Assembly (NCBI GenBank): GCA_964607755.1
Contig: CAZSMC010000129.1
Location: 1 to 7,748, forward strand
Source of the DNA: CAZSMC01 sp964607755
GTDB taxonomy: Bacteria > Zhuqueibacterota > Zhuqueibacteria > Residuimicrobiales > Krinioviventaceae
DNA: 7,748 bases
Direction of reading: 5' to 3'
Shown: positions 1-5,614 of the stretch, one piece after another
How positions within the stretch are numbered: the stretch's first letter is position 1
Layout: every line of letters starts with the position of its first letter
The notes under the pieces: generated by a model
The model's input: the letters and a program-made list of their open reading frames with translations, nothing else
What the model was told of the DNA's origin: nothing
Databases searched by the model: none
Made by a program: the position numbers and the translations under genes

Positions 1-119
1 TGAACTTGTTCAAAGCCAATATCGACAAGTTTTTGGGCAAAATTGTCAATGAACGCGTTTTGAGCAAATAGAATATTCGCTACAAATAATAAAAATAAAA
101 TGTAATGATGTGTTTTAAT
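1..119 (-). CDS. Secreted protein, N-terminal fragment (runs off the left edge)
   Basis: Read on the minus strand, this stretch encodes a textbook signal peptide: a short basic/polar start (KTHHY), a hydrophobic core (ILFLLFVANILF) and an AQ-N cleavage context. The mature part begins NAFIDNFAQKLVDIGFEQV and the frame is open to the window edge. No ATG, GTG or TTG lies at the proper place. GAGAGGG (125-131) is a strong Shine-Dalgarno site and sits 5 bases before an ATT codon at 119-117, followed by AAA ACA (Lys-Thr), which is where a signal peptide should begin. The only standard in-frame alternative is TTG at 137-135. It lacks a Shine-Dalgarno site and lies only a few bases from the predicted transcription start. 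The mature N-terminus, with a 'KLVDIGFEQV' phrase, faintly recalls YjbH-like outer-membrane exopolysaccharide proteins, but about 20 residues cannot establish that. The open frame and signal peptide are clear; the start and family are uncertain. Confidence 0.6.
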   Translation of the reverse strand, partial: MKTHHYILFLLFVANILFAQNAFIDNFAQKLVDIGFEQV

Positions 120-147
120 AAATTCCCTCTCACTCAAACCATTTTAA

Positions 148-176
148 ATTATAAGTGTTTTACAAAAAAACAAATA
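148..176 (-). promoter_or_regulatory. Probable promoter of the secreted-protein gene
   Basis: A perfect TATAAT lies on the minus strand at 153-148. Seventeen bases upstream is TATTTG (176-171), a poor -35 box. Transcription would begin near 141, giving a leader of about 20 bases that contains the GAGAGGG Shine-Dalgarno site at 125-131. This placement favours the ATT start at 119 over TTG at 137, which would be almost leaderless. The call rests on the -10 hexamer only. Confidence 0.4.
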
Positions 177-339
177 AAGTGCATAATATTATTTCTGTTA
201 CTTTATATTTTTTTTCTTATAAAACACCTTGACAGGCATTTAGCTGTTGTTACTTTTCAATATCTGGCGTGCCGCTTTTAAGGTGTTGCCTATGAAAGTC
301 ACGTAGAGCAGTTAAACTATACCTCGTTTGCATCCGGCT
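177..339. other. Non-coding spacer between DUF354 gene and secreted-protein gene
   Basis: I see no gene here. The stretch is AT-rich, with a T-run near 210-217. It holds an 8-base inverted repeat, AACACCTT (223-230) and AAGGTGTT (280-287), separated by 49 bases. It has no T-tract in the orientation needed to end the upstream DUF354 transcript, so I do not call a terminator. A small GGCTC/GAGCT hairpin overlaps the stop codon of the DUF354 gene near 336-347. Confidence 0.35.
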
Positions 340-1389
340 CTATGAGCTGCGTGCATTTTTAAAAATAATAATAAAACTCACTATAAAATTCGTGACATTT
401 GTCTTGCTTTGCAAAAATAAAAGCAATCTTTTTTGATGTTTTTTTTTGCCCATAGGATCACGAATTTTTTTAACTATTTCTCTCTGGGCATCTAAAGACC
501 AGTGCCAGTATTGATGTACCAGTCCCAGATGCCGCTCCTCATCGATATAACCGAGCTGGAAATCATTGAATAAAAAAGCAGGAGTTCCCAAACACGCAGC
601 TTCCGAAGCTGTGGTGGCGCCTTCTCCTACATAAGCATCCGCGTAATATAACGCCTCATGGAAAAGTTCAGGTCGTGCCGGTAACCGGAAAGCTGAAAAC
701 TCGTCTGGCAATACACCTTCTGAAGAAATATAAACTTGATGCGTCATGGTTAGCTCGTTAATCAAAAGCCGTTTCTGTTCTATTGTCAAACCACGGTGAC
801 CTATATCATGAAAAGCGGTCCACTGTATAAACCGCACAATCACATAAGGTTCGGATACCCCCAGCTCGTGTTTTGAAACTGGTTTAAATACATCCGATCC
901 CAGATAACCCAACTCATGATTCCCTGCATAGCGAATATGGCCCTGACCAAGATTTCGCTGATACGATTGCGGTGTCAATTTCGCCTGCACAAAGGGAAGC
1001 GTTATTGCGTCAAGAATCCGCCTGTGCTCAGTATCAATGCAAGCAATATGAGGAATCTGGTAATAAAAAGCAACCCAACTGCTGTGTACTGAAACATTGC
1101 TCACAATAACGTCGGGCTTAAATTGCCGCACAATAGAGGCAAATCCCAGGACATCTCGAAATAAATGAATCAGCTTTTCTAAGAACAAAGATGGAGTGCT
1201 TCCCAACTTGTTATATGGCAAACGAAAAGCATGGAGCAATTGTATCGTGACATCTTTTTCCTTAGCGACAAATAAACACGTCCATCCACGGCGACACAGT
1301 TCATGATACAAAGCTTTGAACTGATAAACAGCCGCCGGGTGGCACACATCAAATAGAACGCGTTTTGAACGACGCAGGCTGTTCTTCAA
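340..1389 (-). CDS. DUF354 family glycosyltransferase-like protein
   Basis: A 349-residue protein of about the usual length for DUF354, a family with a GT-B-like fold found in bacterial and archaeal surface-glycan loci; its reaction is not settled. Family landmarks appear in order: RVLFDVCHPA at 10-19, KPDVIVSN near 91-98, DTEH at 119-122, GNHELGYL at 156-163, VIVRFIQW then HDIGHRG at 183-200, SSEG at 222-225, and the strongly conserved GEGATTASEAACLGTPA at 255-271. The C-terminal TNVTNFIVSFI matches the usual family ending, so the protein looks complete. No signal peptide or membrane segment is evident, so it should be cytoplasmic. The start is TTG at 1389-1387, one base after the TAG of the upstream nucleotidyltransferase gene, with only a weak GAG upstream; translational coupling is likely. 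No ATG offers an alternative near the N-terminal beta strand. A decayed paralogue lies at about 4965-5434. Confidence 0.85.
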   Translation of the reverse strand: MKNSLRRSKRVLFDVCHPAAVYQFKALYHELCRRGWTCLFVAKEKDVTIQLLHAFRLPYNKLGSTPSLFLEKLIHLFRDVLGFASIVRQFKPDVIVSNVSVHSSWVAFYYQIPHIACIDTEHRRILDAITLPFVQAKLTPQSYQRNLGQGHIRYAGNHELGYLGSDVFKPVSKHELGVSEPYVIVRFIQWTAFHDIGHRGLTIEQKRLLINELTMTHQVYISSEGVLPDEFSAFRLPARPELFHEALYYADAYVGEGATTASEAACLGTPAFLFNDFQLGYIDEERHLGLVHQYWHWSLDAQREIVKKIRDPMGKKKHQKRLLLFLQSKTNVTNFIVSFIIIFKNARSS

Positions 1390-1390
1390 A

Positions 1391-2479
1391 CTAGGACTCT
1401 AATACTCGTTTCAAACGCCGCGTAAATATTTTCCCTTCTTTCGGTTTACCTGTCTCCTGAAAAAGATCAACTTTTTTAGGTTGGGCTCGGAATTTTACAT
1501 ATTTTAATTTTTCACGCAACCCTTCCCTTAATCTTAGGTTCAACTTGAATATTTCCCTTTTTCCGTTATATGCACCGTTTCCGTTCATTAAACGCTGATA
1601 AAGAGAATCGACGAGATTCTGAAAAGAATGGGACGATTGCGCCGAACGATGCAAGACGGGGGGCAAATCGATGTTAAATAATCGCTTTAAAAGTTCAATC
1701 CCGGTCCACAACATCCGCGACATTCCCATTTTTTCTAATTTACCAGCAAAAGCCGACCAGTCTGTTTCGGGGTATGTATTTATAAAACTAGCTAAATCGA
1801 CGAGATGAATTAGCCGGCTCCAGCTATTCTTTGCCCCGTGAATCACGATTAAAAACAGCATGATTTCAGGATCGAACACGCTTAATTGGCTCTTGTCGAT
1901 TTGAACATTCCGAAACCGTTTTTTAAACTCGGATTCTTTATACGGAACTGAACAGTATCCCTCGGCAAGGTGCCAGTGAACATCAAGATATGTATTATGA
2001 TCCCGATGTTTAAATTCCAAACTGTGTACATTGTTAATCAGGGTATCGATGTTATCAGTATTTATATTATAAAAAGCAAAATATCCTGCGCGCGCCAGTT
2101 CAGTTACAGCTTTTTTAAGATGTGAGGAAGGAATGTAAAGATCAATATCCGCAAACTGGCGGAAAGGCACCTGCGGATACAGCAATTCCTTCCAAATCAC
2201 GCCTTTGAACGGAATCGCAACAATATCTTCGGACTCTAAAAATGTAACCACTATGCCAAGCTCTCGTGACAAACGAAGATAACGGGCTGAGTTTAAAAAA
2301 ACCATTTCCTTTAGCTCTTGAGGGCCGGATCGACACATTTCTGAAGCAAAAAAAGGCAAACAACCATGTCGCTTTAACATCTGCATATCCGGCAATCCAT
2401 CATCATCATAAAAGCCAGGAAATGAATGCAAAAGTTCTTTTTTAAAATTAGATAAAAATATATCTGTCGAAAGAGTCAC
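1391..2479 (-). CDS. Nucleotidyltransferase family protein (NTP_transf_5-like)
   Basis: A 362-residue protein with the pattern of the uncharacterised nucleotidyltransferase family NTP_transf_5. It has an FKG motif at 91-93, a tyrosine-rich turn, then R-x-FADIDLYIP at 107-117, in which D111 and D113 are the probable metal-binding pair of the polymerase-beta fold. DVHWHL follows at 166-171, and IHGAKNSWSRLIHLVDLA lies at about 213-230, a typical C-terminal helical signature. Members of this family are common in polysaccharide and peptide-modification loci, but their substrate is unknown. The last 60 residues are strongly basic (KLKYVKFRAQPKK, RRLKR). The start is GTG at 2479-2477, supported by AAAGGAA (2487-2493) at 7-base spacing. 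The gene ends one base before the DUF354 start, so the two are almost certainly co-transcribed and may act on the same intermediate. It is predicted cytoplasmic. Family call firm, function open. Confidence 0.8.
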   Translation of the reverse strand: MTLSTDIFLSNFKKELLHSFPGFYDDDGLPDMQMLKRHGCLPFFASEMCRSGPQELKEMVFLNSARYLRLSRELGIVVTFLESEDIVAIPFKGVIWKELLYPQVPFRQFADIDLYIPSSHLKKAVTELARAGYFAFYNINTDNIDTLINNVHSLEFKHRDHNTYLDVHWHLAEGYCSVPYKESEFKKRFRNVQIDKSQLSVFDPEIMLFLIVIHGAKNSWSRLIHLVDLASFINTYPETDWSAFAGKLEKMGMSRMLWTGIELLKRLFNIDLPPVLHRSAQSSHSFQNLVDSLYQRLMNGNGAYNGKREIFKLNLRLREGLREKLKYVKFRAQPKKVDLFQETGKPKEGKIFTRRLKRVLES

Positions 2480-2552
2480 TTGCTTATTCCTTTAAGTAAC
2501 ATACTCAAATGTAACTCACCTATTCCACTTTTCCAAATCAAATCCAGCCTCT
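2480..2552. other. 5' spacer of the nucleotidyltransferase gene
   Basis: An AT-rich spacer holding the Shine-Dalgarno site AAAGGAA (2487-2493, minus strand). I do not see a convincing promoter, and no reading frame of substance. Confidence 0.3.
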
Positions 2553-2601
2553 AATACCCCGCACACCGCACCACACACCTCGTACTCCGTCCCTCTCTCC
2601 T
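2553..2601. repeat. Degenerate heptamer repeat block (CRTACCY-type)
   Basis: Read in steps of seven from 2553, the plus strand gives AATACCC, CGCACAC, CGCACCA, CACACCT, CGTACTC, CGTCCCT, CTCTCCT. The units keep the 7-base phase and the C-purine-N-A-C-C-pyrimidine skeleton but differ from one another. This is an eroded version of the clean array at 4848-4910. It carries no gene and separates the nuclease gene from the nucleotidyltransferase gene. Confidence 0.65.
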
Positions 2602-2637
2602 CTAAAACTCATAACTTTCTTTTCACTTTAAACGTTG

Positions 2638-2701
2638 TACAATTCTATGCTCAAAAGTCATATATTCTGTCCCTAATGATTATTAATCAAGCATAATTGT
2701 A
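2638..2701. repeat. Nested inverted repeat directly after the nuclease stop codon
   Basis: Outer arms TACAATT-CT-ATGCT (2638-2651) and AGCAT-AATTGTA (2690-2701) are complementary over 12 pairs with a 2-base bulge. Abutting the right arm is a second perfect palindrome, TGATTA-T-TAATCA (2677-2689). The structure starts at the base next to the TAA stop (2702-2704) of the nuclease gene on the minus strand. It could form a 3' mRNA stem or a cruciform. No T-tract follows, so it is not a standard intrinsic terminator. Confidence 0.5.
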
Positions 2702-3382
2702 TTAAAAAGGATCATTCAACCAAAAACAAATCTTACCAGCCAGTTTTTTACCGATTCCAAATACGCTTTGCAAATTTTCAGAATCTTGGTTGACGACATT
2801 TTTAACCGTTCCAAATTTTCTCATTAATGATACAGCTCTTTGACTTCCCAGCCCTGGTAACATTTGGATCATCCCGATTTTTTGTTTCTGACTTGCACTC
2901 AGAGGCATATATTGGTTCCGGATAACCGGTTTATTTGCCCGAAAATGACAGTTCTTTTTATGTTGCAGCCCGATAAAATAAATCAATCTGGCAGTTTCTG
3001 TTACATCCATAGACCGAAGCACAGGGATGCCAAGAGACACGTTCAGATGAATCAAAGCCCCTTGAACGGCCTGTCTTTTCATTCGGCTTTGTCGTGCTTT
3101 TTTCTTGTGACCCTCCAAAATAATAAGACTTTGATAATCTGTCCGAGCTATTTGATACGCTTGCCGGAACAATCTCCCACTCTTTATAGATTCTAAAAAA
3201 TCGAACAGTGTTTTTCTCTCGATGAGAATTTTATCAGCAATACAATAGTCACCACTATTCATGGTCTTTATCGTAAATGAAAAAATGCTGCTGTACTTTT
3301 GCAGCTCCTGAATCATTCCACTTTGTTTTTCGCGGTGATCAATATCAAGAGATAATTTAGATGAGTTTTGCGCCATTGTCAA
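2702..3382 (-). CDS. Short XPF/ERCC4-type structure-specific nuclease
   Basis: A 226-residue protein with an N-terminal ERCC4 nuclease domain and C-terminal tandem helix-hairpin-helix motifs. The nuclease core shows D15 in DHREKQSG, GDY at 44-46, IERKTLFDFLESIKSGRLF at about 54-72 with the hallmark ERK (55-57) and D61, then IILEG at 87-91. This is the GDYxnERKxxxD metal-dependent active site of the XPF/Mus81 family, with all key residues present. The helix-hairpin-helix part has LPGLGSQRA at about 175-183 and FGIGKKLA at about 208-215. Such enzymes cut branched or flap DNA, typically as dimers. The size and lack of a helicase domain match the short XPF of Crenarchaeota; bacterial members are uncommon. 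The TTG at 3382 has GGAAG at about 6-base spacing; ATG at 3376 (MAQNSSK) is the other option. It is the third gene of the leftward run, 124 bases after the coiled-coil gene. Why it sits among glycan genes is unclear. Confidence 0.88.
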   Translation of the reverse strand: MTMAQNSSKLSLDIDHREKQSGMIQELQKYSSIFSFTIKTMNSGDYCIADKILIERKTLFDFLESIKSGRLFRQAYQIARTDYQSLIILEGHKKKARQSRMKRQAVQGALIHLNVSLGIPVLRSMDVTETARLIYFIGLQHKKNCHFRANKPVIRNQYMPLSASQKQKIGMIQMLPGLGSQRAVSLMRKFGTVKNVVNQDSENLQSVFGIGKKLAGKICFWLNDPF

Positions 3383-3436
3383 TATAGGCTTCCAGATGTG
3401 TTATCGAATTGGTTTATTTTAATCACGGCAAGCTCC

Positions 3437-3456
3437 GTATCAATTATTATTGATAC
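3437..3456. repeat. Perfect 8-bp inverted repeat in coiled-coil/nuclease spacer
   Basis: GTATCAAT (3437-3444), loop TATT, ATTGATAC (3449-3456). It lies in the 124-base spacer (3383-3506) downstream of the coiled-coil gene and upstream of the nuclease gene. No T-tract follows on the minus strand, so an operator or mRNA stem is as likely as a terminator. The half-site CGTATCAAT recurs once more at 4735-4743, upstream of the coiled-coil gene. The rest of the spacer holds no gene. Confidence 0.45.
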
Positions 3457-3506
3457 TTTAAAATATGTTCCATCTGCCAATCCGTTTATTCTTTTTGATT
3501 ACAAGG

Positions 3507-4592
3507 TTACGCCCCTTTGCTCGATTCTGTTGATGACGATGTTGGCCGCCTGTTTTCTTTCAACCATTGCTGCAAATCTGCAACAACTTTAGAGTGAGAG
3601 GAACCTTCTATCGCACGTACGGCAATATCCTGAACCTTTTCAGATGCTTTGTCCAGTTGCTTTGACAGACTGTCCAGTTGCGCACGTTGTTCTTTAACTG
3701 TTTGTTCCAGTGACTGGATACGGGTATTCAACACATTCTTTTCCCCGTCAAATTCTTGTTTCATCAAATTTTCTCTTGAATTGGCTTCTGATGTTAAACG
3801 GTCTGTCGTTTCTTTAACCGCCTCGTCCACATCTGACTTTTTTTCCGCTTCCAGAGCTTCAATACGTTTCTCCAGGTCATCAACCGCTTTTTCACGTTCT
3901 GCTATAACCGACTCTCGCTCTTTCAGGTCTTTTTCTGCCTGCTCTCTTTTGAGCTGTAACTCGCGTTCCTGTTTTCTTTTCTCGTCTTCAAATGTATCGC
4001 GTGCTTGTTGTTTTTCACGGTTGAACTTGTACTGATATTCCTCTTTCTGACGTTCGCGCTCTTTTGTTTCTTTGGCGTCACGCTCTTTGATCTCGGCCTG
4101 GTGCTTCTGTTTCTCTGCTTCCCAACGCTCGCGAGTTGTACGGATCTCATCCTCAAGCGCCTCTCTCTTTTCTTCCATTTCTTGTTCAAACGATTGCCGA
4201 CGCTGACGTTGAGCCTCGATCAAGGCGGAAAGGCTGGAGGCCTGCTTTTGAATATCGTAAATCTCTTCCAACTCCTGTTGCTGAACAGCGACGGCCTGTT
4301 TGATCTGTTCATAGCGCTGTAATTCTCCATCGAGCTTATCCGACAAAGATGTGATCAGATTGTTTACCTCCGACTTTAGTTCACCAATTCGTTTAGTGAC
4401 TCCAGTAGCAGATAGCTCATCAGCTTCTTTGACAACCTTTTGCTGGTTCCGCTCTTTTATTTTATCTTCAGGCTTTTGTTCCTGCTGTCGCTCCTGTTCA
4501 TACTTGTCCACCAAAGCTTGATAGGCTGCCAGCATCTCTTTTTTAGTATTGGCCATGGAAATATTTGGAACAGCCTCTTCTGATTTCACCAT
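3507..4592 (-). CDS. Conserved coiled-coil protein of unknown function
   Basis: A 361-residue, highly charged protein with no signal peptide or membrane segment, so cytoplasmic. After a short leader, NTKKEMLAAYQALVDKYE (15-32) forms a small conserved head. About 66-110 reads like a helical segment (KRIGELKSEVNNLITSLSDKL), and about 125-320 is a near-continuous coiled coil rich in E, K, R and Q. A conserved tail follows, VQDIAVRAIEGSS (320-332), then a disordered Ser-rich end. From memory, proteins with this same head and this same tail occur as hypothetical proteins in distant bacteria, so it is a genuine family rather than low-complexity noise; no function is known to me. The ATG at 4592 has AGGAGT (4601-4606) at 8-base spacing, which decides the start over Met13. 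It is followed by the nuclease gene on the same strand; a structural or DNA-organising partnership is possible but unproven. Confidence 0.8.
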   Translation of the reverse strand: MVKSEEAVPNISMANTKKEMLAAYQALVDKYEQERQQEQKPEDKIKERNQQKVVKEADELSATGVTKRIGELKSEVNNLITSLSDKLDGELQRYEQIKQAVAVQQQELEEIYDIQKQASSLSALIEAQRQRRQSFEQEMEEKREALEDEIRTTRERWEAEKQKHQAEIKERDAKETKERERQKEEYQYKFNREKQQARDTFEDEKRKQERELQLKREQAEKDLKERESVIAEREKAVDDLEKRIEALEAEKKSDVDEAVKETTDRLTSEANSRENLMKQEFDGEKNVLNTRIQSLEQTVKEQRAQLDSLSKQLDKASEKVQDIAVRAIEGSSHSKVVADLQQWLKENRRPTSSSTESSKGA

Positions 4593-4847
4593 ATTGATTA
4601 ACTCCTATTCATTTTTACACTTGGAAATTGTTTTGAAAACTTAGTTTATCAATCTATCACGCTTTTCGTTACCAATTGTGCAGCCGGACCATTTTTTCGG
4701 TTAAAAACAGTCTCTTAAATTTACAGAAACCTTACGTATCAATCTAAGACCCTATTTCCCCAATTCCAAATAAAGAATAACACATAACACTTTCCGCGCC
4801 TAAACCTCGTACTTTTATCAAATGAAACATAAACAAGGTTCTACTTT
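4593..4847. other. Non-coding upstream region of the coiled-coil gene
   Basis: No gene is seen in these 255 bases. The region holds the Shine-Dalgarno site AGGAGT (4601-4606), a copy of CGTATCAAT (4735-4743) matching one arm of the palindrome at 3437-3456, and two heptamer-like units (TAAACCT CGTACTT, 4801-4814) that look like a worn edge of the neighbouring array. A promoter is expected here because the gene follows a pseudogene and repeats, but I find no convincing -35/-10 pair. Confidence 0.35.
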
Positions 4848-4910
4848 CATACCTCATACCTCATACCTCATACCTCGCACCCCGTACCTCATCCCCCATA
4901 CCTCACAACC
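4848..4910. repeat. Heptamer tandem array, nine units
   Basis: In strict 7-base phase on the plus strand: CATACCT four times (4848-4875), then CGCACCC, CGTACCT, CATCCCC, CATACCT and CACAACC. The consensus is C(A/G)TACC(T/C), or (A/G)GGTA(T/C)G on the gene strand. The units alternate A/G at position 2 and T/C at position 7, the same variation seen in the arrays flanking the gap. In translation it yields peptides of the 'IPHTSYLIP' type that appear as spurious proteins. It resembles in kind the short tandem heptamers of filamentous cyanobacteria, with a different sequence. No coding role is apparent. Confidence 0.85.
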
Positions 4911-4964
4911 TGCGCAACCACATCATCGTCCGTTTCACCTCTTTTTTCGCCTTGAGTTTTTCTA

Positions 4965-5434
4965 TCAAACATTGTTTTTACAATCTTTTAAAATTCCAAC
5001 CATAACCTCTGTAACATCATCTGACGAATCAATAAACTTTTTCCAGTTTTTTTCAATCTTCGATTTCAAGCATCGGTCTCGAGCTCTATTTAACACCTCT
5101 TTTACGTTACCCTCGTAAAGTACATCATACTGCCAAAGTCATCCGTAATGTTTTTCTTCGTCAATATAACCGAGTCGAATCGGATTGATATAAACAGCAG
5201 GCGTTCCCAGGCACACTGCTTCTGATGCCGTAGTCGCACCTTCTCCTACATAACAATCCGCAAAAGCCAATACATGATGCAACTGCTCAGGAGGGAGTGA
5301 ATAAGAAAACGGCGCCAGTTCTTCAGGTATCTTGCCTTCTGATGTGATCACCACATCTTTGTTCTGTAGACTGGCCCCACTTTTGAGGCACATCATGTAC
5401 AAAATAAACCTCACCACAGTTATCACAATTATAT
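4965..5434 (-). pseudogene. Decayed DUF354 glycosyltransferase-like gene (C-terminal part)
   Basis: A remnant homologous to the C-terminal 45% or so of the intact DUF354 protein at 340-1389. It keeps TSEGKIPEEL, the family core VGEGATTASEAVCLGTPA and LGYIDEEKHYG, where the intact copy has SSEGVLPDEF, VGEGATTASEAACLGTPA and LGYIDEERHLG. A TGA at 5141-5139 then interrupts the frame exactly where the intact copy has Leu. Beyond it the same frame continues for 57 codons, with LWQYDVLYEG and the family ending DDVTEVMVGIL, to TGA at 4967-4965. At the 5' side, VVRFI aligns with VIVRFI, but about 14 residues before TSEG are missing. HD-like residues (VHDVPQKWGQ) appear in another frame, indicating a small deletion and frameshift. 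The N-terminal half is absent; heptamers and the assembly gap follow. It is not expected to yield a working protein. Confidence 0.8.
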
Positions 5435-5453
5435 CAATAATTAAGACTCACCG

Positions 5454-5482
5454 CATACCCCGTACCTCATACCCCGTACCTC
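5454..5482. repeat. Heptamer array, left edge of assembly gap
   Basis: CATACCC, CGTACCT, CATACCC, CGTACCT in 7-base phase, followed by C and then N. This is the same heptamer family as 4848-4910, here alternating strictly between the CATACCC and CGTACCT forms, which suggests a 14-base higher-order unit. It lies at the broken 5' side of the DUF354 pseudogene. Confidence 0.8.
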
Positions 5483-5582
5483 NNNNNNNNNNNNNNNNNN
5501 NNNNNNNNNNNNNNNNNNNNNNNNNNNNNNNNNNNNNNNNNNNNNNNNNNNNNNNNNNNNNNNNNNNNNNNNNNNNNNNNNN
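5483..5582. other. Assembly gap (100 N)
   Basis: Exactly 100 undetermined bases with heptamer repeats on both sides. A round 100 is a common placeholder for a gap of unknown size, so the true distance may be quite different. The repeat itself is the likely cause of the break. The missing sequence could hold more repeats or the lost 5' part of the DUF354 pseudogene. Confidence 0.95.
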
Positions 5583-5610
5583 CATACCCCGTACCTCGTA
5601 CCCCGCATAG
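5583..5610. repeat. Heptamer array, right edge of assembly gap
   Basis: CATACCC, CGTACCT, CGTACCC, CGCATAG in 7-base phase. It ends only four bases from the TAG stop codon of the sugar transferase gene (5615-5617), so the repeats abut coding sequence with almost no spacer. Confidence 0.8.
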
Positions 5611-5614
5611 GCAT

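Noticed and set aside
229..257. Plus-strand TTGACA at 229-234 as a promoter
   Set aside because: There is no -10 hexamer at 16-18 bases and no plus-strand gene downstream.
223..287. Inverted repeat AACACCTT/AAGGTGTT as a terminator
   Set aside because: The loop is 49 bases and no T-tract follows in the direction of transcription; it may be chance.
3649..4322. Long plus-strand frames opposite the coiled-coil gene, rich in Ser/Phe/Leu
   Set aside because: They are antisense shadows of Glu/Lys/Arg-rich codons and have no start signals or recognisable domains.
4889..4972. Short minus-strand frame of 27 codons starting ATG at 4972, just overlapping the end of the DUF354 pseudogene
   Set aside because: It has no Shine-Dalgarno site, ends inside the heptamer array, and its peptide is not recognisable.
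4822..5118. Plus-strand open frame through the heptamers
   Set aside because: The first half is translated heptamer (IPHTSYLIP-type peptide) and the rest is antisense to the DUF354 remnant; it is not a gene.
5139..5141. TGA read as an amino acid (recoding) instead of a stop
   Set aside because: The five intact genes happen to end in TAG or TAA, but none contains an internal TGA, which would be expected if TGA were a sense codon. The remnant also has a deletion/frameshift and lacks its N-terminus, so decay explains it better.
5332..5610. Plus-strand open frame crossing the N gap
   Set aside because: It depends on undetermined bases and on translated repeat.
4848..5610. CRISPR array
   Set aside because: The units are 7 bases with no spacers between them; this is a tandem repeat.
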